Part shown: positions 19,057 to 26,020 of the stretch, piece after piece
Numbering within the stretch: position 1 is the stretch's first letter
How the letters are laid out: each line of letters opens with the position of its first letter
Assembly (NCBI GenBank): GCA_018712385.1
Contig: DVHC01000027.1
Span: 1 to 53,245, forward strand
DNA length: 53,245 bases
Direction of reading: 5' to 3'
Source: Candidatus Onthousia excrementipullorum
Lineage (GTDB): Bacteria; Bacillota_I; Bacilli_A; RF39; UBA660
Notes under the pieces: model-generated
The model's input: the letters and a program-made list of their open reading frames with translations, nothing else
Databases searched by the model: none
Told to the model about the DNA's origin: nothing
Translations under genes and position numbers: made by a program

Positions 19057-21030
19057 TTAGTAGTCTAAACATCTTTTAAATGAGAAATAAGATATTAAGT
19101 AATATATTAGATATATACTTAAGAAAAGAATAGAACTTAAGAAGATAAAGGATAGATAGGTCATACTAGTAGGTAGAAATGCTACAAAGACATGATTTAA
19201 GCTTGTAGTAATAAAGAAGTTAATAATAAATGGAAGTATTACTGGGAATAAGAAATACATAAGTAATTGTTTTCTAACTGTCTTTAAAATATTTCTTTTA
19301 CTAAGGCCAAGTTTATTTAAAGTATCATAGTACTTCTTATAAGTAATCCCATCATTTATACTTTGAACAGAAATAATTGTACCAGTTACTACTGTAAAGA
19401 TAAAGGCTAGATAAAATAAGGTAAAGTCCATAATTGTCATAACAGATTTATTCATCGCTAAGTAATAACCTTTGACAAAGACATTTGCAGAAGCATAACA
19501 GTAAGTCGCACCAGTTTCAGGGTCTCTCTCACAAATATCATCATCTAAGATATTAAGAAGTTCATTATTTAATTCTTCTTTAGTCTCTTCTTTAGTATCA
19601 ACTACTAAAGTATCAGATTCAGACTTTAAATTATCAACGATATTATCAGGTACAACAATAATAAAGCCATTACCATAAGACCAACTAGAAGTATAATAAA
19701 GACTTGTTACATCTTTTAGTTTCAAAGTTTTATCTCCTACTTTAATAGTCTTAAGTTTATCTTTAATATCCATAATACCATCGTAAACACTACTAGATGA
19801 GTGAATATAATATTCATTATCTTTTAAGGTGATAGGGCCTCTTCCTTTAAGTTCTAATAGTTTATTATAGTCACTAACTCTTAAATAAGTATCAGTTCCT
19901 CTCCACCCCTGATAGTCATAAGATAAATTATCATTAACATAATTTACATCATTAAAGTACTCATGATAAGTAAATATCTCATCTATCGTATATTCTTTCT
20001 TAATATGATTTATATATTTATCAAAATTCTCTTCATCATCAATAATTGTAACATCATAAGGAGCGGACATATCTATTTGGATAACAAATATTTTATTGAA
20101 CATTAAAGAAAATGTTAAAGATACAAGAGTAAGGGTAATTAATAAAGATAGAGTTCCCAAAGACTTCTTCATGGTCTTAACTTTAGCATTAAACTGTCTC
20201 ATAACAAAGAGATTATCTTTATTATATTTAAGAGTCTTATGTTTTAAGACAAAAGATAAAAGAAAGTCTGCAAAAGATGAAATAAATAAGTAGATACCAC
20301 CTATTAACATAATAATAGATAAAATTACTAATAAAGTATCTGGCTCTATTCCTACTCCTTTAAACTCATTATTAAAAATAAGTAGTCCTCCCATAACAAG
20401 AATAAAAGAGATTATAAAAGTAACAATAGATTTCTTTTTAGTTACTTTACTCTTTTCATTATGAGAATCTAAATATAATAAATCATGTATTTTAAGACGT
20501 TTAATCCTTCTTTTAGTTAAAAGTAATACCACAAGATATATAAGTAAAAAGTATCCTAAAGATAAAAGAATAGGTACTAAATAATCAGTAGGTAATTTAA
20601 CAAGATATGGGGCATTAAAGATATTTAAGATAATACTAGAGATAATAGTACTAAGTAAAATACCTACAAAGAATGATAAGACTAAAGAGATAAAACCTAG
20701 TATTAAGTTTTCTAAGATAAACATAAGAGAGATATCTTTCTTACTAATACCAAGTAAGAGATATAGTCCAAACTCTTTACTTCGTCTTTTAAAGATAAAT
20801 TTAATCATATAATTAATTAAAAATCCTAAGACAAAACAGACTATTAAACTAACAAAAATCATGGCGATACGAAAGTTTTTCATCATATCGGCTAAATCAA
20901 GAATATCTTTAGAGTTAGAGATAAGATTAAAAGAAAACATAAGGGAGAATGCTATAGTGATAGTAACTATATAGATTAGATAGTCTTTAATACTTCTTTT
21001 AGCATTACCTAAACTAAGTTTAAAAAGCAT
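19057..21030 (-). CDS. BceB-type ABC transporter permease
   Basis: FtsX/MacB-fold permease of the peptide-7-exporter class, 657 residues, conferring resistance to cell-envelope antimicrobial peptides. About ten membrane helices are visible: one at 16-36, a group at 55-260, one near 290, then a large extracellular domain of about 200 residues (from VIQIDMSAPYD to SANVFVKGY), and three helices at the end. That domain is the Bce hallmark and probably recognises the antibiotic or lipid II-cycle target. It overlaps the ATPase gene by one base. Confidence 0.92.
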   Translation of the reverse strand: MLFKLSLGNAKRSIKDYLIYIVTITIAFSLMFSFNLISNSKDILDLADMMKNFRIAMIFVSLIVCFVLGFLINYMIKFIFKRRSKEFGLYLLLGISKKDISLMFILENLILGFISLVLSFFVGILLSTIISSIILNIFNAPYLVKLPTDYLVPILLSLGYFLLIYLVVLLLTKRRIKRLKIHDLLYLDSHNEKSKVTKKKSIVTFIISFILVMGGLLIFNNEFKGVGIEPDTLLVILSIIMLIGGIYLFISSFADFLLSFVLKHKTLKYNKDNLFVMRQFNAKVKTMKKSLGTLSLLITLTLVSLTFSLMFNKIFVIQIDMSAPYDVTIIDDEENFDKYINHIKKEYTIDEIFTYHEYFNDVNYVNDNLSYDYQGWRGTDTYLRVSDYNKLLELKGRGPITLKDNEYYIHSSSSVYDGIMDIKDKLKTIKVGDKTLKLKDVTSLYYTSSWSYGNGFIIVVPDNIVDNLKSESDTLVVDTKEETKEELNNELLNILDDDICERDPETGATYCYASANVFVKGYYLAMNKSVMTIMDFTLFYLAFIFTVVTGTIISVQSINDGITYKKYYDTLNKLGLSKRNILKTVRKQLLMYFLFPVILPFIINFFITTSLNHVFVAFLPTSMTYLSFIFLSSILFLSIYLIYYLISYFSFKRCLDY

Positions 21031-21785
21031 TATTTAACGTCTCCTCCAAGTAATGTTAAAACATCTATAATCTCATCATAAAACTCTCCTCTTGTCTTTT
21101 TACCTTTAATTATTTCATTAAAAATCTCTCCATCTTTAATAAATAAAACACGACTTGCGAAACTCGCTGAAAAAGCATCATGAGTAACCATAAGAATAGT
21201 AGAGTTTAACTCTTCATTCATCTCTTTAAAGGTTTCTAATAAGACTCTAGCATTACGAGAATCTAAGGCCCCTGTAGGTTCATCGGCAAGTATTAGTTTA
21301 GGGTTGTTGATAAGAGCTCTTGCACAAGCACAACGTTGTTTTTGTCCACCACTTACTTCATAAGGATATTTATTTAAAATATCACTAATACCTAGTTTTT
21401 TACTAATATCTAAGACTAAATTATCTATTTTAGTTTTATCTTCTTTATTGATTATCAAAGATAAGGCAATATTTTCTTTAATAGTTAGAGTATCTAATAA
21501 ATTAAAGTCCTGAAAAACAAAACCAAGGTTCTCCTTTCTAAAATTAGATAATTCTTCTTCATTTAAATTAGTAATATCAACTCCATTAATAATAATATTA
21601 CCACTAGTAACAGTATCTATTGTAGATATAGTGTTAAGCAAGGTTGTTTTACCACTACCACTTGCTCCCATAATAGCAAGGAACTCATTATCATTAACAG
21701 TAAATGATATATTATTTAAAGCTTTAGTAATATTAGTATTATTACCATAATATTTTTTTAAATTATTAACTTTTAAAACTTCCAT
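21030..21785 (-). CDS. BceA-type ABC transporter ATPase
   Basis: Nucleotide-binding subunit of the same transporter, 251 residues. Walker A is GASGSGKTTLLN (about 40-51), the Q-loop is in FVFQDFNLL, the signature is VSGGQKQR, Walker B is LILADEP, and the H-loop histidine is in LMVTHDA. All catalytic residues are present. It is the first gene of the permease operon, preceded by AAAGGAGAAATT. Confidence 0.93.
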   Translation of the reverse strand: MEVLKVNNLKKYYGNNTNITKALNNISFTVNDNEFLAIMGASGSGKTTLLNTISTIDTVTSGNIIINGVDITNLNEEELSNFRKENLGFVFQDFNLLDTLTIKENIALSLIINKEDKTKIDNLVLDISKKLGISDILNKYPYEVSGGQKQRCACARALINNPKLILADEPTGALDSRNARVLLETFKEMNEELNSTILMVTHDAFSASFASRVLFIKDGEIFNEIIKGKKTRGEFYDEIIDVLTLLGGDVK

Positions 21786-21812
21786 AATTTCTCCTTTCTT
21801 TACAAATATATC

Positions 21813-21845
21813 ACAAAAAAACTGTAAATTTTATTACAGTTTTGT
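21813..21845 (-). terminator. Terminator after the Rpn-type gene
   Basis: On the minus strand AAACTGTAA and TTACAGTTT form the stem and TTTTTTT follows. It separates the nuclease gene from the BceAB-like operon. Confidence 0.85.
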
Positions 21846-21851
21846 TAGGTA

Positions 21852-22670
21852 TTACATCAACATTTTAATATCTTTTTTCTTTAAGCCAGTATAGTTCATT
21901 ACTTTACTAACGCTTTCTCCTGCTTTTAGCATAGCCTTAGCGATAGATTTTCTCTCATCATTAGCACCTTCTTTTCTACCATCACTTCTTGCAGAATTTA
22001 TCTCTTTTCTATGCACTATCTCAGCATCATAGTACATACCAAATTTATCATCTAATCCTAATTGTTTTAACTTTTCCATAATTATTTTACCCTCCTTTAA
22101 ATCTCCTACTATTCTTTCCATTTCTTCATAAGACTCTGCTGTTAACATAGATAAATATGTTTCATATTTATTTGTACCATCATAGACAATGCCTTTATAA
22201 TCTTGTAAATCTATAGTAATTATTCTTACATCTTTTAAATAAGCTTTAGATTTATAATCTTCTAACTTATAATCATTTCCATTCCATTTCTTTACTCTAG
22301 TATCTTTTATTTTATTATTTAGATTTATTTGCGTAACAAATCTATGATAATACTGCTCCCCTGCTAAATAACCATTACCGGCCATTCTTAAAGCATATTT
22401 GATGTTCTTTATCATAGTATGAGCATAAACATCTTGATTAAATTCTAAGTTAACGAGATGATTCTTATTAAGAAATATCGTATCTGCTCTATAATCTTTA
22501 ACTTTATTACCAGTATTAAGTTCATTATCTATTGCTATATAACTCTTTAAATCAATACCAGTTACAAATTTAATAAAATCTTCATAAAACCATTTATAAT
22601 GGTCATCTTTAATTAAAGCTTTAGCAGTTGTATCAGACATTAATGATATAAATCTTGGTACTTTATTCAT
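21852..22670 (-). CDS. Rpn/PD-(D/E)XK nuclease family (transposase-like) protein
   Basis: Member of the PDDEXK_2/Rpn group, DNA endonucleases linked to recombination, 272 residues. The nuclease core shows the Asp in YRADTIFL and the ExQ-type motif in LVNLEFNQD (about 70-90). The C-terminal third is the usual family tail, ending in repeated charged helices with ERKSIAKAMLKAGES. The ATG at 22670 follows AAAGGGGGAAC and is preferred over upstream in-frame starts. A second, partial copy lies at the right window edge. Three hairpins sit upstream and may regulate it. Confidence 0.85.
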   Translation of the reverse strand: MNKVPRFISLMSDTTAKALIKDDHYKWFYEDFIKFVTGIDLKSYIAIDNELNTGNKVKDYRADTIFLNKNHLVNLEFNQDVYAHTMIKNIKYALRMAGNGYLAGEQYYHRFVTQINLNNKIKDTRVKKWNGNDYKLEDYKSKAYLKDVRIITIDLQDYKGIVYDGTNKYETYLSMLTAESYEEMERIVGDLKEGKIIMEKLKQLGLDDKFGMYYDAEIVHRKEINSARSDGRKEGANDERKSIAKAMLKAGESVSKVMNYTGLKKKDIKMLM

Positions 22671-22715
22671 AAAGTTCCCCCTTTCTGCAATAGATATAAC
22701 ACAATCAAAAAAACA

Positions 22716-22800
22716 TTGCAAAAAGGCAATTTTGCAAATTCACCCCCAAAATAGGGGTAAATTTTCAATTTTCACCGGGTGAAAATACAAAATTCACCCT
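22716..22800. promoter_or_regulatory. Cluster of three short hairpins with TTCACC repeats
   Basis: Three adjacent inverted repeats occur: TTGCAAAA / TTTTGCAA (22716-22737), ACCCC / GGGGT (22742-22758) and ATTTTCACC / GGTGAAAAT (22768-22786). TTCACC recurs four times. The cluster lies upstream of the Rpn-type gene and could be an operator array or a stacked structure. Confidence 0.45.
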
Positions 22801-22917
22801 AAAAAGTACCTCAGATTTTCAAAATTAATAGTTTTTTCAAAAATTTTTTATAACCTCCTCTTCCCCATCTTTTATACAAGTCTCCCATCTATACCTAATG
22901 TATCATAATAGTTATAA

Positions 22918-23115
22918 TTAATCAAGTATTATTTTTAATATTTGCAAATAATATTTTATATTCTTCTTCAGTAATTTTCTTCTAGTCTTACTAATAATTC
23001 TTCTAGAGATTTTATTATTCTTAGTAGTTTTATATTTATTATTAATATTTAAAACTATTCTTTCAGTAATAGTATCTATTTCTTTAAGTTTATTTTCTAA
23101 AACAAAACTACTCAT
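22918..23115 (-). CDS. Small basic protein of unknown function
   Basis: 65 residues, strongly lysine- and isoleucine-rich, helical, no membrane segment. I do not recognise it. Its ATG overlaps the end of the 112-residue gene by 8 bp, which suggests translational coupling, although the ribosome site is weak. It could bind nucleic acid given its charge. It sits between the Rpn-type gene and the DGR template repeat, but no link to either can be shown. Confidence 0.45.
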   Translation of the reverse strand: MSSFVLENKLKEIDTITERIVLNINNKYKTTKNNKISRRIISKTRRKLLKKNIKYYLQILKIILD

Positions 23116-23446
23116 AGAACTTATCCATCTTAGAAATAATATCTTCTATATTATCTAGATATAAACAATTCTTTAAGTTAGTAAATAATTTATCTATTCT
23201 ATTAGATAACTTACCATATCTTAGATATATAGAATATTTATTATCAATAAAAGTAACTACATCATCATAAAAGTAATTGATATGACATTTATTAAGTAAA
23301 GGTATTACTTTATTAAGAGAATTTCTTTCTATATAAAATGTTTCTTTATAAGGTTTATCTAATAAATAACTAACTATATAACTATCACTTTTATTTACGT
23401 AAATCATTACTCCTTTACGCATAAAATAAACTAAACTGTTATTCAT
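23108..23446 (-). CDS. Uncharacterised 112-residue protein
   Basis: Not recognised. It has mixed alpha/beta character with many Tyr and Asn residues (KCHINYFYDDVVTFIDNKY) and no signal or membrane helix. A GGAGAG site lies about 10 bp before the ATG. It is the gene nearest to the DGR template repeat. I checked whether it could be an Avd-type accessory protein: it lacks the expected four-helix pattern, so I do not call it that. Confidence 0.5.
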   Translation of the reverse strand: MNNSLVYFMRKGVMIYVNKSDSYIVSYLLDKPYKETFYIERNSLNKVIPLLNKCHINYFYDDVVTFIDNKYSIYLRYGKLSNRIDKLFTNLKNCLYLDNIEDIISKMDKFYE

Positions 23447-23728
23447 ATATTTAACACTCTCCTATCTTTCCCTTAATGTACCAAAAAAAATCAAGCATAT
23501 TTGTAAATTTATGTGTTTTACATAAATTTACAATATTACTTGACATAAACTATTGGACTAATCTTTCCTTTAGTTTTATAGGGTAAGATAGTGTATAAAT
23601 AGTTTCATAATAATTTATTACAATTCTATTATCTATCTAGTCTTTAGTGTCACTACACAAGGAAATTACCTATTCCTTTTATCTATTCTATATAGTTATT
23701 AACCATAATGCTAGGTTTAAAAGGAAAT

Positions 23729-23818
23729 GCCGCACGCCGTTCGAATTGCTCGAAGGCGAATTGTTGTTCGTGTTACCATTGTTGTTGACATACCGAACGT
23801 TTGACGAAGATTTTGGTG
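23729..23818 (-). other. DGR template repeat (TR)
   Basis: A 90-nt tract, far richer in GC than its surroundings, matches the variable repeat at 23992-24081. In the 58 nt next to the shared GGCGTGCGGC end (23729-23786) there are six differences, all at adenines of the template strand (four A to G, two A to T). Read in the target frame it is loaded with Asn codons (NNNGNTNNN), which become Ser, Tyr or Ala-yielding codons in the target. This is the DGR signature. The 32 nt at the other end also differ at non-adenine positions, so recent exchange seems limited to the end nearest GGCGTGCGGC. The rest of the 23447-23905 gap shows nothing else. Confidence 0.82.
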
Positions 23819-23867
23819 ATTCCCTACTATAATTTATTTTAAACTAATTATAGTCATTATTAATTCA

Positions 23868-23903
23868 GTCAGGAAGAAGAAAATACATTTCCTTCTTCCT
23901 GAC
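23868..23903 (-). terminator. 12-bp hairpin after the DGR target gene
   Basis: GTCAGGAAGAAG and CTTCTTCCTGAC form a perfect stem with a 12-nt loop, two bases past the stop codon. No T-run follows. DGR targets often carry a hairpin downstream of the variable repeat that aids homing, so it may serve that role, act as a terminator, or both. Confidence 0.65.
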
Positions 23904-23905
23904 AA

Positions 23906-25756
23906 TTAGCCTCCTAACTGTATTTCAAATGGTGAATTTAAGGTTCCATCACCATTTACAATCTGTGCGTTAGATTTTAGATTTACAGATGGCCGCACGC
24001 CGTACGAACTGCTCGAAGGCGAATTGTAGTTCGCGCTACCATTGTTGCTCACGCGACGCACGTTAGACGTACTATATGGTGTTAAAGTCCAATAAGATGT
24101 ATTATTACCATATCTATCAAATTGTCCGGACATTAATTCTCCTAAACGGAGTAAGCCAACTTTAGCATTTGTACTTTTAGCATATCCTGACATATTAGTA
24201 TCTGTATATTTTGCTAATTTATATGAAGTACCACTTCCTACAGTTCCAAGGTACCAAGTTGTATTATCTTCTATCATTGAACTATAACTACTATCCACGT
24301 AATTTGTTAGATAGTCGCCATTTAAAAATGCTCCTATAGTATTACTACTTGAAAAACTAGTATTACTTCCAAAGGCACTTGTTATAAAGGTTCCAGAACT
24401 CTTTAATGGTTCGGCACTTACTATCTTTGTTCCTGTACCATTTTCGTGACTTACTATCCTATATAAATTATTTTCATCATTACCAAATTTTATGTATTCT
24501 CCACTATATCTACTTGAAAGAAGTGTTCCTGAAAGATTAGTATCATTATCTCCGTTTAAGCGATAAGGGTTATCTATTGTTCCATCACCATCTACAATTT
24601 TAACGCTAGATTTTAGATTTATTGATGGCCGGACACCGTACGCGCTGGCCGAAGTATTGAAGCTCGCACCGCCATCGCTGTACACGTAACGCACGCTAGA
24701 CGTACTATATGGTGTTAAGGTCCACCATATAAGTCCATTATTTAAATAACCATTTGTTCCTCCATTATTACTAGATTGATATTCATACATATTAAGTAAT
24801 CCTACTGCATCTGTTACAGTTGCCTCCCCATTTGGTCTTGTTATACTTCCTAACCTGGTTGCATCCAATGTCGCGTCCCATACTGCATCTGTTACAATGA
24901 AATTCTCATAATCTCTTAAATTACCTAAGAAACCATCAACACTTGTATCATTTAGCCAGTCTTCCATATAACTTCCTTCAAATGCTGTACTACCACTTGA
25001 ATAATCAATTGCACTTATATTCCACTGGGTTACTAACTTAGTTGTCTTCGCTTCATTATTAACACTAACCGCTCTCCATAACTTTCCACTATACCAGATA
25101 TAGTTATTAGGGTCAGTTCCTGTTATAAAGGTATCTACGTCATCATCATATGTACTTTCATTATCACCTAAGTTTTCTAATACTACATCACTAACTTTCT
25201 CTCCTACTGGCTGTGTTGCAACTACTCTTAACTTACCTTTAAATGTCTTACCACTTGCTTCCTCAGTAGTTGCATCATAATCTATCCATATTCTTAAAGT
25301 ATAATTAATAGTCTCATCGACAGCTACAGTACCTGTATCTACTACTCTATTAGGATTAACTCCCATACTAGTTAAATCACTAGCATTACCTACAACATTA
25401 TCTTTAGTTAAACTATATCTAATTGCAGAGTCAGGCATCCTAGTCTCACCTTCATCTAATTCTATATCATCTAAATAAATAGTGAAATCAGTATCAATAT
25501 TACCTTCATTAATTAAACTAAAGTTAAAATCATCTAATTTCATACCTTCAGAATCTTCTAAAGGTATTTGTTTTTCTAATGTAAGTTCATTACTTTCTTC
25601 TAGCCTTAAACCTAGGCTACCTGCTCTTACTAAGTACTCCTTATCACCATGTAGAGTTGTTGTAAGATATGCAAAAGCTATACCTAGAAGAAGTAATACT
25701 ATAATAACAATACCTATTATAATAATCTTTTTATTATTTTTAATCGCTTCTTTCAT
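23906..25756 (-). CDS. DGR-diversified surface protein with repeated DUF6273/FGE-like modules
   Basis: Cell-surface protein, 616 residues, with a membrane anchor or signal at 8-31 (IIIIGIVIIVLLLLGIAFAY). Next is a TasA/camelysin-like beta domain (about 40-190), then two modules of about 200 residues. Each module begins near FITGTDPNNYIWYSGKLWR or the related LLSSRYSGEYIKFG and ends in a variable tract followed by YGVRPS-NLKS. Both variable tracts use GC-rich codons unlike the rest of the gene (VR2 and VR1). The C-type-lectin-like end is typical of DGR binding proteins. The target ligand is unknown. It is transcribed alone, from a start with GTAAGGTG. Confidence 0.85.
   Translation of the reverse strand: MKEAIKNNKKIIIIGIVIIVLLLLGIAFAYLTTTLHGDKEYLVRAGSLGLRLEESNELTLEKQIPLEDSEGMKLDDFNFSLINEGNIDTDFTIYLDDIELDEGETRMPDSAIRYSLTKDNVVGNASDLTSMGVNPNRVVDTGTVAVDETINYTLRIWIDYDATTEEASGKTFKGKLRVVATQPVGEKVSDVVLENLGDNESTYDDDVDTFITGTDPNNYIWYSGKLWRAVSVNNEAKTTKLVTQWNISAIDYSSGSTAFEGSYMEDWLNDTSVDGFLGNLRDYENFIVTDAVWDATLDATRLGSITRPNGEATVTDAVGLLNMYEYQSSNNGGTNGYLNNGLIWWTLTPYSTSSVRYVYSDGGASFNTSASAYGVRPSINLKSSVKIVDGDGTIDNPYRLNGDNDTNLSGTLLSSRYSGEYIKFGNDENNLYRIVSHENGTGTKIVSAEPLKSSGTFITSAFGSNTSFSSSNTIGAFLNGDYLTNYVDSSYSSMIEDNTTWYLGTVGSGTSYKLAKYTDTNMSGYAKSTNAKVGLLRLGELMSGQFDRYGNNTSYWTLTPYSTSNVRRVSNNGSANYNSPSSSSYGVRPSVNLKSNAQIVNGDGTLNSPFEIQLGG
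23992..24081 (-). repeat. DGR variable repeat 1 (VR1)
   Basis: 90 nt near the 3' end of the surface-protein gene, aligned without gaps to the template repeat at 23729-23818. Asn codons of the template appear as AGC, TAC or AGT, and one ACG as GCG. The match ends at GGCGTGCGGC, the expected initiation site for mutagenic homing. Confidence 0.82.
24628..24714 (-). repeat. DGR variable repeat 2 (VR2)
   Basis: 87 nt at the end of the first module, homologous to VR1 but one codon shorter and with its own fixed codons (ACT TCG GCC, GGT GTC CGG). Codons at positions variable in VR1 are TAC, AGC, GAT, GGT and TTC, all reachable from AAY by changing adenines. Its template is not in the window. Confidence 0.7.
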
Positions 25757-25827
25757 TCATGAACACCTTACCTTTATATAAATAATACCACAATATTTAA
25801 ATTATAACAATCAAAAAGATGACAACT

Positions 25828-25983
25828 TTACATCATCATCTCATCTTCAAAATTATTAACAGCATTCTTCATTTTTTGTTTCATCATATTAAGTTTAGCT
25901 GGATTTTTCTTAAAGTATCTATACATTCCATATCCTACTCCAGCCATAACTCCTGCTGTTATCATCATTTTTTTCTTATCCAT
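25828..25983 (-). CDS. Small membrane-associated protein, 51 residues
   Basis: A short gene with a clear GGAGG site eight bases before the ATG. The product starts MDKKKMM, followed by a glycine-rich hydrophobic helix (ITAGVMAGVGYGMYRYF, about residues 8-24), then a charged methionine-rich tail ending in EDEMMM. One membrane pass with a basic N-terminus is likely. It resembles small YtxH-like or DUF3918-like proteins, but that is tentative. It lies between recD2 and the DGR target gene. Confidence 0.6.
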   Translation of the reverse strand: MDKKKMMITAGVMAGVGYGMYRYFKKNPAKLNMMKQKMKNAVNNFEDEMMM

Positions 25984-26020
25984 AATTCTTGCCTCCTACA
26001 AGTATTATGGATTGATTAAT

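Noticed and set aside
23108-23446. The 112-residue gene as a DGR accessory (Avd) protein
   Set aside because: Its composition suggests mixed strands and helices, not the four-helix bundle of Avd, and there is no reverse transcriptase beside it.
23647-23832. A 61-codon plus-strand open frame across the template repeat
   Set aside because: It has no ribosome site and its only unusual part is the antisense of the DGR template repeat, which explains the GC-rich codons.
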